From Paraburkholderia sejongensis (GTDB lineage Bacteria > Pseudomonadota > Gammaproteobacteria > Burkholderiales > Burkholderiaceae): a stretch of DNA of 64,000 bases. The DNA lies in the NCBI RefSeq assembly GCF_020880815.1, contig NZ_JAJITD010000011.1:1-64000 (forward strand), read 5' to 3'. The notes beneath the pieces were generated by a model. It was not told the DNA's origin. It was given only the letters and a program-made list of their open reading frames with translations, and did not search any database. Position 1 is the first letter of the stretch. Each line of letters opens with the position of its first letter. Both the position numbers and the translations under genes were made by a program. Positions 42,577-51,925 of this stretch are shown one piece after another.

Positions 42577-43770
42577 TCATGGCGGGTCGTCCGCGTCTGT
42601 TTCATTGATGGCGCGGGTTGCGTCGGTTGCAACGCTTGCGCCGATTACGTCGGTGACGCCGGTGACGCCAGTCACGTTCGTGGCCGGGGCTTCGTCGGCG
42701 CCCGCCGCGTCGGCTTCGACCGTGTCGTCGCCGTATTGCGTGTCGAACGCGCCGGCCTGCAAGCCCTGCTCGGCGAGCCACCGCACCATCGGTTCGACGG
42801 AGCCATGCGTGACGATCACGCGCTCAGCCCCGGTTGCGCGAATCGCGCTTTGCAGGCCGGGCCAGTCCGCATGATCGGACAGCACGAAGCCGCGATCGAC
42901 GCCACGCCGGCGGCGCGCGCCGCGCAGCCGCATCCAGCCCGACGCGAACGCATCGCTGTAAGTACCGAAGCGCTTCAGCCATGCACTGTTTTGCGCGGAC
43001 GGCGGCGCGACGATCAGCGCCTGTTTGAACACGGCCTTGTCTTTAACCGGTATCCCGGCGACCGCGCCGACGGGCGGCAAGCGCACCCCGGCGTCGCGAT
43101 ACGCGCGGTTGAGCGGTTCCACCGCGCCGTGGCAGAAAATCGGCCCGATGCCCGCATCGACGCTCGCCAGTACCCGCTGGGCCTTGCCGAACGAATAGCA
43201 GAACAGCACCGACGCGCGTCCTTCGGATGCATTGTGTCGCCACCATGAATCGATCGAATCGAACACGCTTTGCGGCGGATCCCAACGATAGATCGGCAGT
43301 CCGAAGGTCGACTCGGTAATAAAGGTATCGCAGCGCACCGGCTCGAACGGCGCACAGGTAGGGTCGGCTTCGAGCTTGTAGTCGCCGGACGCGACCCACA
43401 CCTCGCCCGCATGTTCGATCCGCACCTGCGCGGAACCGAGCACATGGCCGGCCGGATGCAGCGACACGCGCGTCGCGCCGATCGCAAGCGGTTCGCCGTA
43501 GTCGAGCGTCTGCAACGCGATGCCGGGCAGTCGCGACAGCAGCACATTCGCGCCCCCACGCGTGGCGAGGTAACGTCGATGGCCGAAACGCGCGTGATCG
43601 GAGTGCGCATGCGTGATCACCGCGCGCTCGACCGGCCGCCACGGATCGATGTAAAAATCGCCGGCCGGACAATACAGTCCCTCCGGTCGCGCGACGACCA
43701 GATCAGAACGCGCGCCATGCTGCGTGGCCGGTTGCGCGTCAGGTTGGCGGTGATCTTGCGGCTGCTCCAT
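42577..43770 (-). CDS. ligase-associated DNA exonuclease (metallo-beta-lactamase fold)
   Basis: A 397-residue nuclease related to the mRNA 3'-end-processing (beta-CASP-like) enzymes. The metal-binding motif THAHSDHARFG is at 53-63 (H54, H56, D58, H59). Further ligands are in LHPAGHVLGSAQ, VASGDYKLEADP and FVLSDHADWPGL, with a final VTHGS. The last ~40 residues are a Thr/Val/Asp-rich, repetitive tail (TGVTGVTDVIG) with no counterpart in the fold. It is the first gene of the operon with the ligase and trims DNA ends for it, by family knowledge. Confidence 0.92.
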   Translation of the reverse strand: MEQPQDHRQPDAQPATQHGARSDLVVARPEGLYCPAGDFYIDPWRPVERAVITHAHSDHARFGHRRYLATRGGANVLLSRLPGIALQTLDYGEPLAIGATRVSLHPAGHVLGSAQVRIEHAGEVWVASGDYKLEADPTCAPFEPVRCDTFITESTFGLPIYRWDPPQSVFDSIDSWWRHNASEGRASVLFCYSFGKAQRVLASVDAGIGPIFCHGAVEPLNRAYRDAGVRLPPVGAVAGIPVKDKAVFKQALIVAPPSAQNSAWLKRFGTYSDAFASGWMRLRGARRRRGVDRGFVLSDHADWPGLQSAIRATGAERVIVTHGSVEPMVRWLAEQGLQAGAFDTQYGDDTVEADAAGADEAPATNVTGVTGVTDVIGASVATDATRAINETDADDPP

Positions 43771-43841
43771 CGGGCTGTGTTCGGCAAGCGGTTAAGAAAA
43801 GCGCGCACGCTCGGGCGCGGCGAGCGGGGTATCAAGCCGGC

Positions 43842-43925
43842 AAACAAGCCGGCAATCGAGCGGGTGATCAGGCAGTCAATCAGGCAGTGAAGCAGGCGCG
43901 CAATCAAGCGAACTGCAAAGCAAAC
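43842..43925. repeat. short direct repeats upstream of exonuclease
   Basis: The stretch holds aagccggcaaac/aagccggcaatc, then imperfect caggcagtcaat/caggcagtgaag copies. No frame with a ribosome site uses them. They lie in the 274-base gap between the divergent exonuclease and YihY genes. Confidence 0.6.
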
Positions 43926-44044
43926 TGCATGCCGCGCAGGGCCTGTTCATACATGGCCGCATTCGTGCTTACGGTATATAACCCAATCAGGCGCGTCCCA
44001 GGCCGCTGCGACCCGGCAGCGTCCGGCGCGCCGCGCGAGGCCCC

Positions 44045-44947
44045 ATGCCGATTCTGCTCGACCAGCATGCGCTGTATATCGCCAGGCACCCCGGCCGCTT
44101 CATCCTGCAAACGCTGAAAGCGTTCCGCGCGAATCAGGGGCTGCTGCTGGCGGGCGCGGTCGCCTATTACGCGTTGCTGTCGATCGTGCCGCTCTTGATC
44201 CTGATCGTGATCGTGCTGTCGCGGGTGCTGCCGCAGCAACTGATTCTCGACGCGCTGAGCCATCTGCTGCGCTGGCTGGTGCCGGGGCAGTCGAATGCGC
44301 TGGTCCACGAACTCGCCAATTTTTTGCAGCATCGCGCGGTGATCGGCTGGGTGCTGCTGCTGACGATGATCTTCTTCAGTTCGCTCGCGTTCACCGTGCT
44401 GGAAAACGCGATGTCGCTGATCTTCGTGCACCGGGTCGTCGTGAAGCGCCGCCATTTCCTGGTGTCGGCGCTGCTGCCTTACTGCTACATCCTGTTTCTC
44501 GGCCTCGGGCTGTTGATCGTCACCCTCGTGTCGAGCGCGCTGGAAACCTTCGGCACGGTGGGCCTCGAAATGTACGGGCTGCATCTTTCGTTTCACGGCA
44601 TTTCGCGTGTGCTGCTGTATCTGCTCGGCTTTGCCGGCGAAATCTTCGTGCTCACTTCGGTGTACCTGGTGATGCCGGTCGGCCGGCCGTCGCTCAAACA
44701 CGCGCTGATCGGCGGCGTGGTGGCCGGCGTGCTGTGGGAAGTCACCCGGCATGTACTGGTCTGGTATTTTGCGACGCTATCGCAGGTCAGCATCGTCTAC
44801 GGCTCGCTGACGATGGCAATCGTGATCCTGCTGAGCCTCGAATGGCTCGCCACGTTGCTGCTGTTCGGCGCGCAGGTGATCTCGCAATACGAGCGCTTCG
44901 GCCGTGAGGCGCTCGACGCACCGCAGCCCACGATCACCACCGAATAG
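44045..44947 (+). CDS. YihY/BrkB-family membrane protein
   Basis: Inner-membrane protein of 300 residues with six hydrophobic helices. Family landmarks are AFRANQGLLLAGAVAYYALLSIVPLLILI near 27-55 (the AYYALLSIVP box), LLTMIFFSSLAFTVLENAM, and the C-terminal half with YGSLTMAIVILLSLEWLATLLLFGAQV. The YihY family was once called RNase BN in error; the real function is unknown (suggested transport or envelope role). It lies divergent from the exonuclease and 104 bp ahead of the TPP enzyme gene. Confidence 0.9.
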   Translation: MPILLDQHALYIARHPGRFILQTLKAFRANQGLLLAGAVAYYALLSIVPLLILIVIVLSRVLPQQLILDALSHLLRWLVPGQSNALVHELANFLQHRAVIGWVLLLTMIFFSSLAFTVLENAMSLIFVHRVVVKRRHFLVSALLPYCYILFLGLGLLIVTLVSSALETFGTVGLEMYGLHLSFHGISRVLLYLLGFAGEIFVLTSVYLVMPVGRPSLKHALIGGVVAGVLWEVTRHVLVWYFATLSQVSIVYGSLTMAIVILLSLEWLATLLLFGAQVISQYERFGREALDAPQPTITTE

Positions 44948-45051
44948 GGTTCCGGCAAGCCAGCCGCAAGGAACACCCCTTGCTCGACCGCTACCGACAC
45001 GGGCCGGCGCTTGCGCGCGGCCGCAGCGGACCCAATCGAGGAGCGAGGATC

Positions 45052-46890
45052 ATGGCTGAAACCGTCGGCGATTTCATCATCGAACGGCTACACGCATGGG
45101 GCGTGCGGCGCATTTACGGCTATCCGGGCGATGGCATCAACGGCGTGTTCGGCGCGCTCAGCCGTATGCAGAGCGAAGCAAAAAAGCGCCACAAAGAAAC
45201 CGGTCAGCCGGGCCCGATCGAATTCATTCAGGTCCGTCACGAAGAAATGGCCGCGTTCATGGCGTCCGCGCATGCGAAATTTACCGGCGAACTGGGCGTA
45301 TGCATCGCGACCTCCGGACCGGGCGCGTCGCATCTGCTGACGGGTCTCTACGATGCGCGGATGGATCATATGCCGGTGCTGGCGATTACCGGTCAACAGG
45401 CGCGCGCGGCGATCGGCGGACACTATCAGCAGGAACTCGATTTACCAGCGATGTTCAAGGACGTTGCCGGCGCGTTCGTCGGCATGGCGATGGTGCCCGC
45501 GCAGGTGCGCCATCTGGTCGACCGCGCGGTGCGGATCGCACTCGCCGAGCGCGCGGTCACCGCGCTGGTGCTGCCGAACGATCTGCAGGATCTGGAATAC
45601 GAAGCGCCCGGGCGCAAGCACGGCACGCTGCATTCGGGGATCGGCTACGAGCGGCCGCGCGTGGTGCCGGCCGACGAGCAGTTGCGCAAAGCGGCCGAGG
45701 TACTGAACTCGGGCCGCCGGGTCGCCATTCTGGTCGGCGCCGGCGCGCTGCACGCGACCGACGAAGTGATCGCGATCGCGGAGAAACTCGGCGCGGGCGT
45801 CGCCAAGGCGCTGCTCGGCAAAGCCGCGTTGCCCGACGATCTGCCGTTCGTCACCGGTTCGATCGGCCTGCTCGGCACCAAGCCGAGCTACGACATGATG
45901 ACCCACTGCGATACGTTGCTGATGATCGGCTCGGGCTTTCCGTACGCCGAATTTCTGCCGAAGGAAGGCGACGCGCGCGGCGTGCAGATCGACATCAAAG
46001 CCGACATGCTGAGCCTGCGTTATCCGATGGACGTGAATCTCGTCGGCGATAGCGTCGAGACCTTGCGCGCGCTGCTGCCGTTGATCGAACAGAAGCGGGA
46101 CCGCGCGTGGCGCGAGCGGATCGAACGCTGGACCGGCGAATGGTGGAAGACGCTCGAGCAGCGCGCGCTCGAACCCGCGAAAGACGGTGTCAATCCGCAG
46201 CGCACCGTATGGGAGCTGTCGAAGCGGATTCCTGCGAATGCGCTCGTCACCAGCGATTCCGGCTCGGTGGCGAACTGGTACGCGCGCGACCTGAAAGTGC
46301 AGCGCGGGATGATGTGTTCGCTGTCGGGCGGCCTCGCATCGATGGGCGCGGCGGTGCCCTATGCGATCGCCGCGAAGTTCGCGTATCCGCAGCGGCCAGT
46401 GATCGCGCTGGTCGGCGACGGCGCGATGCAGATGAACAACATGGCCGATCTGATCACGGTCGCGAAATACTGGCAGGGCTGGAGCGATCCGCGCTGGATC
46501 TGCATGGTGCTGAACAACGGCGACCTGAACCAGGTCACGTGGGAGCAGCGCGTGATGGAAGGCGACCCGAAGTTCGAGGCCTCGCAGGACATTCCGTCGG
46601 TGCCGTACCACCGCTTCGCCGAGATGATCGGCCTGAAAGGCATCTACGTCGACGATCCCGAACAGCTCGGCGCCGCGTGGGACGATGCGCTGTCCGCGAA
46701 CCGTCCGGTCGTGATCGAAGTGATGGCCGACCCGAACGTGCCGCCGCTGCCGCCGCACATCACGATCGCGCAGGCCAAGGCGTTCGCGCAGACCTTGCTG
46801 AAGGGCGACCCCGACGAGGGCAACGTGGTCGTCGAAACCGCGAAGCAGGTGCTCGGCGCAGTGCTGCCGGGGCATCGCGACAGGAACTGA
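45052..46890 (+). CDS. TPP-requiring enzyme, pyruvate oxidase (PoxB)-like
   Basis: Cytosolic TPP enzyme of 612 residues from ATG 45052 behind a GAGGAG site. The PYR domain begins GDFIIERLHAWGVRRIYGYPGDGINGVFGAL (ends given only) with the activating Glu in FIQVRHEEMAAFMA. The central Rossmann-like domain has RRVAILVGAGAL, and the PP domain carries VALVGDGAMQMNNMADL and LNNGDLNQVTWE, the GDG...N metal site. It is similar to PoxB/acetolactate synthase-like proteins that decarboxylate pyruvate to acetate. Which product it makes cannot be told. It could supply acetate alongside phosphoketolase. Confidence 0.88.
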   Translation: MAETVGDFIIERLHAWGVRRIYGYPGDGINGVFGALSRMQSEAKKRHKETGQPGPIEFIQVRHEEMAAFMASAHAKFTGELGVCIATSGPGASHLLTGLYDARMDHMPVLAITGQQARAAIGGHYQQELDLPAMFKDVAGAFVGMAMVPAQVRHLVDRAVRIALAERAVTALVLPNDLQDLEYEAPGRKHGTLHSGIGYERPRVVPADEQLRKAAEVLNSGRRVAILVGAGALHATDEVIAIAEKLGAGVAKALLGKAALPDDLPFVTGSIGLLGTKPSYDMMTHCDTLLMIGSGFPYAEFLPKEGDARGVQIDIKADMLSLRYPMDVNLVGDSVETLRALLPLIEQKRDRAWRERIERWTGEWWKTLEQRALEPAKDGVNPQRTVWELSKRIPANALVTSDSGSVANWYARDLKVQRGMMCSLSGGLASMGAAVPYAIAAKFAYPQRPVIALVGDGAMQMNNMADLITVAKYWQGWSDPRWICMVLNNGDLNQVTWEQRVMEGDPKFEASQDIPSVPYHRFAEMIGLKGIYVDDPEQLGAAWDDALSANRPVVIEVMADPNVPPLPPHITIAQAKAFAQTLLKGDPDEGNVVVETAKQVLGAVLPGHRDRN

Positions 46891-47192
46891 CGATCCGCGC
46901 GGCGCCGGGTTGCCACGCGGGTGGCCGCTTGTGCGGGTGGCCACGGTCCGGCGCCCACGCCGCTGGTAGAATGGTGCGCACTCGTGAGTGCGATTCGATG
47001 CGCGTCGGTTACCTCGCCATTCGTAGGCGACTGATTCGATCACGCAATGCAGTGCATCTTTCGCGCATTGCATCTTCAGTTGCGCCACGTGGTCCCGTTA
47101 CGTCAGCCGCTCTGTCATGTTCGCACCCGCCCTCGCCGCTCGCGCGCGCGTCACCGTTTACTTCACGCCGTCATCCAACGGCGCTCCCGCCG
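46891..47192. other. intergenic region upstream of zapE
   Basis: These 302 bases begin with a GC-rich inverted repeat (46901-46955) that may end the TPP enzyme transcript. The rest shows no supported gene; the zapE frame stays open across it but only in unrelated, arginine-rich sequence. Confidence 0.5.
46901..46955 (+). terminator. possible terminator after TPP enzyme gene
   Basis: GGCGCCGG (46901-46908) pairs with CCGGCGCC (46948-46955), enclosing two copies of gcgggtggcc that can add base pairs to the loop. No T run follows, so it is only a candidate. Confidence 0.35.
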
Positions 47193-48290
47193 ATGCTTGA
47201 CGAAGCCCGCATCACTCGCGCGCTGACCGCGCGCGGCATCACGCCAGATCCGCGTCAACGCGAAGCGATTGCCGCGCTGGCCGCGTCTCTCGGCGCGCGG
47301 CAACACGCGCGGCGCGCATGGTCGGGCCATGCATTCGCAGCGCAAGGCGTTTATTGCCACGGACTGCCGGGGCGCGGCAAGAGCCTCGTCGTCGATACGG
47401 TGTTCGAGCTTGCGTCGTGCCGCAAACGGCGTCTGCACTTCCATGAGTTTCTGCGCGAGATGAACCGCCGGCTCGTCACCGCGCCGCGCAGCGACGACCG
47501 GCTCGGCGACGTGTCCAAGCAATGGCTCGACGGCATCGAGCTGCTGTGCTTCGACGAATTCCATGTGCACGACGTCGCCGATGCATTCCTGATGGGCCGT
47601 TTTCTCGATACCGCGATCGGCCTGGGCACCTGCATCGTGCTGACCTCGAATTACGCGCCGGACGATCTGTTGCCCGACCCCGAGTTTCACGAACGTTTTC
47701 TACCGACCATCGCGCAGATCAAACGCTGCTTCACGGTGGTCCATTTCGACGGCGCGCGCGACTATCGCTTCGGCGGCGAGCCGGCCGAGGTGCCGCGGTT
47801 CTTCGCGCCGCTCGATACGTCGAGTGAGAACGCGTTGCGCACGATTTTCGCGAGCCACGAGCCCGGCGCGAAGCTCGAAGCAGTCAAGCTGAGCGCGGCG
47901 GGCCGCCCGCTCGAAGCGCGCGCGGCCGGCAGCGCACTGTTGTGGGCTGACTTCGAGCAACTGTGCGTGGTGAGCCGCTCGCATCTGGACTACCTCGATC
48001 TGGCCGAGCAATGGCAAGGGCTGATCGTCGACCGGCTGCACACCGACGCACTGCGGCAGTCGCACACGCTGCAACGGCTGATCTGGCTGATCGATATCTT
48101 CTACGACCGCAAGCGCGCATTGTTCATTGCGTCGGACCGGCCGCTCGAAGCTGCGTTGAGCGGCCTCGAAGGCGCGCACGATCTGTCGCGCACGCTGAGC
48201 CGGCTCGCGCAGATGCAATCGCGCACGTATCGCAGCACGCTCGAAGCGACGGCTGCCGACGACGCGCCGGAGCAGACCGCGGACGCATAG
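47193..48290 (+). CDS. zapE: ZapE/AFG1-type AAA ATPase
   Basis: A 365-residue ATPase. Walker A is GLPGRGKS at 57-64 and Walker B is LLCFDEFHVHD near 113-123, with FLDTAIGLGTCIVLTSNYAPDDL (sensor 1 Asn) behind. The C-terminal part holds VVSRSHLDYLDLAEQW and RLIWLIDIFYDRK, the AFG1-like hallmark. In E. coli ZapE acts with FtsZ at constriction under stress; in others it is linked to membrane proteases. ATG 47193 gives the family length; no ribosome site is clear. It is followed by a lipoprotein gene after 240 bp. Confidence 0.9.
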   Translation: MLDEARITRALTARGITPDPRQREAIAALAASLGARQHARRAWSGHAFAAQGVYCHGLPGRGKSLVVDTVFELASCRKRRLHFHEFLREMNRRLVTAPRSDDRLGDVSKQWLDGIELLCFDEFHVHDVADAFLMGRFLDTAIGLGTCIVLTSNYAPDDLLPDPEFHERFLPTIAQIKRCFTVVHFDGARDYRFGGEPAEVPRFFAPLDTSSENALRTIFASHEPGAKLEAVKLSAAGRPLEARAAGSALLWADFEQLCVVSRSHLDYLDLAEQWQGLIVDRLHTDALRQSHTLQRLIWLIDIFYDRKRALFIASDRPLEAALSGLEGAHDLSRTLSRLAQMQSRTYRSTLEATAADDAPEQTADA

Positions 48291-48530
48291 CTTGCGCCCT
48301 TGGCGCCGCGAAGAGCCGCTCGCGAATTTCACGCAAATCTTGCAATGCGGCTGCAAATCCTGCCAACGCGGGTTGTCGCCGTCCGCGCGTTGCGACCGCT
48401 CGCAAATCGCGTCGCGCGAACTGCCTGGCGGCGTCGCACGCGGCCCCGCCGCTCGCGCGGGAACGGCATCTGCTACCGCGACCGCAGACTCCATTTCCTC
48501 AGCGGATTAGCCGCCGCTCGCGTCCACTCC

Positions 48531-49661
48531 ATGCCCAGAAGCGCCTTCGTCGCGGCCGCCGTATGCGCCGCTTGCCTCACTTCCGCCTGCGTGCATATCG
48601 GTCCGTCGCGGCTCAAAGCCGACCAGGTCGACTACGCCCGCGCGCTCGGCGACGCCAAGAAGCGCGAGATTCTCGCCGCCGTGATCGGCTTGCGCTACGG
48701 CGACGCGCCGGCGTTTCTGACGGTCAGCAACATCATCGCCGCGTACACGTTCGACACCAGCGGCGGCGCGACGCTGAACGCGGGCTCGGGCAGCATGCCG
48801 AACTACGCGCAGGCGACCGCCGGCGTGTCGTATTCGAACCGGCCGACTTTCACGTTCACGCCGACTACCGGTGAAGCATTCGCGTCCGCCTATATCCGGC
48901 CGCTCGCACCGTCGCTGGTATTGCCGCTCGCCGAGGGCGGCGTGCCGATCGATCTGCTGCTGCGGATCACCGCGCAGTCGATCGGCGGGCTGCAGAACGG
49001 CAACGCGCTCGGCGGCGAGAACAGCGCGGGCGCGCCGGGCTTCTTCGAATTGATCCAGGCGCTGCGCCGTTTGCAGCTGGCAGGAGAACTGAATATCGAA
49101 ACGCGTCAGGTCGATGCGCGCCCCGCCAACAAGGCGGCCGGCAAGAGCGGCAACGATGCCGCCGCGACCGCGCAACTCGGCGTGTTCCTGACGATCGGCG
49201 CGACCAGCAGCGGCGAGTCGGCGCGTACCGCCGCGGATGTCGCGCGCGTGCGCAAGCTGCTCCATCTGTCGCCGAAGACGCACAGCTACGAGATCGTCTA
49301 CGGGCCGTCGTCCGGTTACCGCAACGGCGAGCGCATCACGATGGTCACGCGTTCGGTGCTCGGTATCCTCAGCGATCTCGGCGCGCAGGTGCAGGTGCCG
49401 CCCGAACGGATCGCCGACGGTTCGACCAAGCCGACCGTCGGGCTGATCGGCGGCGAAACCCGGCCCACGATCATCATCCATTCCGGTCAGCGCGCGCCGG
49501 CCGATGCATATGTGTCGATCGCTTATGGACCGTCGGTGTACTGGGTCGAGCGCAACGACTTCGATTCGAAATACGCGTTCACCGTCGTGCAGAATCTGAT
49601 GGCGCTCGCCGAGGCCGACACCAGCAACAAGGCGCCGGTGGTGACGATCCCGGCGAATTGA
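48531..49661 (+). CDS. hypothetical lipoprotein, 376 aa
   Basis: Exported lipoprotein with lipobox CLTSAC (Cys20), so it is anchored in an envelope membrane. I do not know the family. The first half resembles an envelope protein with repeated beta strands (YSNRPTFTFTP, SAYIRPLAPSLVLPL); the middle (about 185-220) is Ala/Gly/Asn-rich and flexible. The last third has SYEIVYGPSSGYRNGERITMVTRSVLGIL and an ordered VSIAYGPSVYWVERNDFDSKYAF region. It lies downstream of zapE and converges with the transketolase gene (28 bp between stops). A secreted structural or adhesion role is possible but not supported. Confidence 0.7.
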   Translation: MPRSAFVAAAVCAACLTSACVHIGPSRLKADQVDYARALGDAKKREILAAVIGLRYGDAPAFLTVSNIIAAYTFDTSGGATLNAGSGSMPNYAQATAGVSYSNRPTFTFTPTTGEAFASAYIRPLAPSLVLPLAEGGVPIDLLLRITAQSIGGLQNGNALGGENSAGAPGFFELIQALRRLQLAGELNIETRQVDARPANKAAGKSGNDAAATAQLGVFLTIGATSSGESARTAADVARVRKLLHLSPKTHSYEIVYGPSSGYRNGERITMVTRSVLGILSDLGAQVQVPPERIADGSTKPTVGLIGGETRPTIIIHSGQRAPADAYVSIAYGPSVYWVERNDFDSKYAFTVVQNLMALAEADTSNKAPVVTIPAN

Positions 49662-49689
49662 CGCGCTCGCGCGGGCGCCCGGCGCTCGC

Positions 49690-51771
49690 TCACCGCGCCG
49701 CGCCGCCTTGCACCCGCGCGATCTGCTGCTTCGCGGCCGCATAGACGGCATCCGGCGTGAAGCCGAATTTCTTCTTCAGATCGGCGAGCGGCGCCGACGC
49801 GCCGAACGTATGCATGACGACCTGCGCGCCGAGCCGGCCGGTATAGCGATCCCAGCCGAGCGACGCGGCCTGTTCGACGGCAACGCGCGCATCGATGTCG
49901 GACGGCAGCACCGACTCCTGGTACGCCGCATCCTGGCGCTCGAAGATATCCCACGACGGCATCGACACGACCCGCGCGGCAATCCCCTCGCCTTTCAGCT
50001 TCTCGTACACGTCGGTGCAGATCGACAGCTCGCTGCCGGTCGCCATCAGGATCACTTGCGGTTTCTGGCCGGCGGGCGCGTCGGCGAGCACGTACGCGCC
50101 GCGCTGTACCCCGCTCGCCGCCGCATAGCGGCTGCGGTCGAGCGTCGGCAGCGGCTGCCGCGACACCACGATGCAGGCCGGCCGATGGGGCTGCGAGAGC
50201 GCGACGCGCCACGCTTCGGCCGCTTCGTTCGCATCGCCGGGACGCAGCACCGTCAGTCCGGGCACGCCGCGCAGCGACGCCAGCTGCTCGATCGGCTGGT
50301 GGGTCGGACCGTCTTCGCCGACGCCGATCGAATCGTGCGTGAACACGTAAATGGCCGGCACTTCCATGATCGCCGACAGCCGGATCGGCGGCTTCATGTA
50401 GTCGCTGAAGATCAGGAAAGTCGAGCCGTACGCGCGCAGATTCGATAGCGCCAGGCCGTTGACGACCGCGCCCATCGCATGCTCGCGAATGCCGAAGTGC
50501 AGATTGCGGCTGCCGTAGTTGTCCGCTTCGAAGCTGCCGGCGCCCTCGAATTTCAGGTTGGTCTTGGTCGACGGCGACAGGTCGGCCGCGCCGCCGATCA
50601 TCCACGGCACCCGCGCGGCAATCGCATTGAGCACCTTGCCCGACGATTCGCGTGTCGCGATCCCTTTCGGGTCGGCGTCGAAACTCGGGATGTCGCAGTC
50701 CCAGCCGTCCGGTAGCTGATGCGCTTCGATCTGCGCGAATTCCTGCACGAGTTGCGGATACTGCTTTTTATAAGCGTCGAATTTGCTCTGCCATTGTTCG
50801 CGCGCCGCCTTGCCGCGCGCGCCGATCCCCTGCGCGAAACGTTCGTGCACGCCGTCCGGTACGTAGAAGAACTTATCGTCGGGCCAGCCATATGCGCGCT
50901 TCGCGGCCGCGACTTCATCGACGCCGAGCGGCTCGCCGTGCGCGGACGCGGTGTCCTGCTTGTGCGGCGCGCCCCAGCCGATGATGCTGTGAACCACGAT
51001 CAGCGTCGGCCGGTCCTGCACGCTCTTCGCTTCGACCAGCGCCGCTTCGAGCGCGGCCGCGTCGTTCGCGTCGTCGACGTGCAGCGTGTGCCAGTGATAG
51101 CCGCGAAAGCGGGTCTCGACATCGTCGCTATACGCAAGATCGGTATGGCCTTCGATCGTCACGCGATTGCTGTCGTAAATCCAGATCAGGTTCGACAGCT
51201 TCAGATGGCCGGCGAGCGATGCCGCCTCATGCGAAATTCCTTCCATCATGTCGCCGTCGCCGCACAGCGCATACACGCGATAGTCGAATAGCTGGGCGTC
51301 GTTCCGATTGAAACGGTTCTCGTACCAGCGCGCGGCCATCGCCATCCCGACACTGTTGCCGAGCCCCTGGCCGAGCGGCCCGGTGGTGGTTTCGACGCCG
51401 GTCGTCATCCGGTACTCGGGGTGGCCCGGGGTCTTGCTGTCGATCTGGCGGAAGTGTTCGATATCGTCGAGCGACACCGCGGGCGCGCCGGTCGGCTTGC
51501 CGTGCGCATCGACCGCCTTGACGCCGGCCAGATGCAGCAGCGAATACAGCAGCATCGACGCATGGCCGACCGACAGCACGAAGCGGTCGCGATTGGGCCA
51601 CAGCGGCTCATCGGGGTCGTAGCGCAGATGGTTCTGCCAGAGGTGATAGGCGACTGGCGCGAGCGCCATCGGCGTGCCGGGGTGGCCGGAATTGGCTTTC
51701 TGCACGGCGTCCATCGACAGCGTGCGAATCGTATTGATGCACAACTGGTCGAGGGCGGGATCGTTTTGCAT
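49690..51771 (-). CDS. tkt: transketolase
   Basis: TPP enzyme that moves two-carbon units between ketoses and aldoses in the pentose phosphate pathway. ATG 51771 behind AAGGAG gives 693 residues, near family length. Key parts: the N-terminal ANSGHPGTPMALAP near 24-37, the TPP loop CGDGDMMEGISHEAASLAG near 154-172, IWIYDSNRVTIEG, and the C-terminal pyrimidine domain with HDSIGVGEDGPTHQPIEQLASLR. It supplies substrate for phosphoketolase and links to the class I aldolase, so its presence here fits the sugar-phosphate set. Confidence 0.95.
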   Translation of the reverse strand: MQNDPALDQLCINTIRTLSMDAVQKANSGHPGTPMALAPVAYHLWQNHLRYDPDEPLWPNRDRFVLSVGHASMLLYSLLHLAGVKAVDAHGKPTGAPAVSLDDIEHFRQIDSKTPGHPEYRMTTGVETTTGPLGQGLGNSVGMAMAARWYENRFNRNDAQLFDYRVYALCGDGDMMEGISHEAASLAGHLKLSNLIWIYDSNRVTIEGHTDLAYSDDVETRFRGYHWHTLHVDDANDAAALEAALVEAKSVQDRPTLIVVHSIIGWGAPHKQDTASAHGEPLGVDEVAAAKRAYGWPDDKFFYVPDGVHERFAQGIGARGKAAREQWQSKFDAYKKQYPQLVQEFAQIEAHQLPDGWDCDIPSFDADPKGIATRESSGKVLNAIAARVPWMIGGAADLSPSTKTNLKFEGAGSFEADNYGSRNLHFGIREHAMGAVVNGLALSNLRAYGSTFLIFSDYMKPPIRLSAIMEVPAIYVFTHDSIGVGEDGPTHQPIEQLASLRGVPGLTVLRPGDANEAAEAWRVALSQPHRPACIVVSRQPLPTLDRSRYAAASGVQRGAYVLADAPAGQKPQVILMATGSELSICTDVYEKLKGEGIAARVVSMPSWDIFERQDAAYQESVLPSDIDARVAVEQAASLGWDRYTGRLGAQVVMHTFGASAPLADLKKKFGFTPDAVYAAAKQQIARVQGGAAR

Positions 51772-51925
51772 AATACGCTCCTTGTTCGGCAATGCGGAAG
51801 ATCGCGGTAAAGCCCATCGATGATGCGCTTTTGCCCGCGACCGTGCACGCCAGCGCACAGCGGTTGGACGACTCGACAAGGACAACGACAAAGATATCGA
51901 CAATGACGACCGCAGCCGCGCCCGT

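Noticed and set aside
45442..47088. Minus-strand frame of 548 codons opposite the TPP enzyme
   Set aside because: The opposite strand holds intact TPP motifs; this frame is arginine/histidine-rich without domains.
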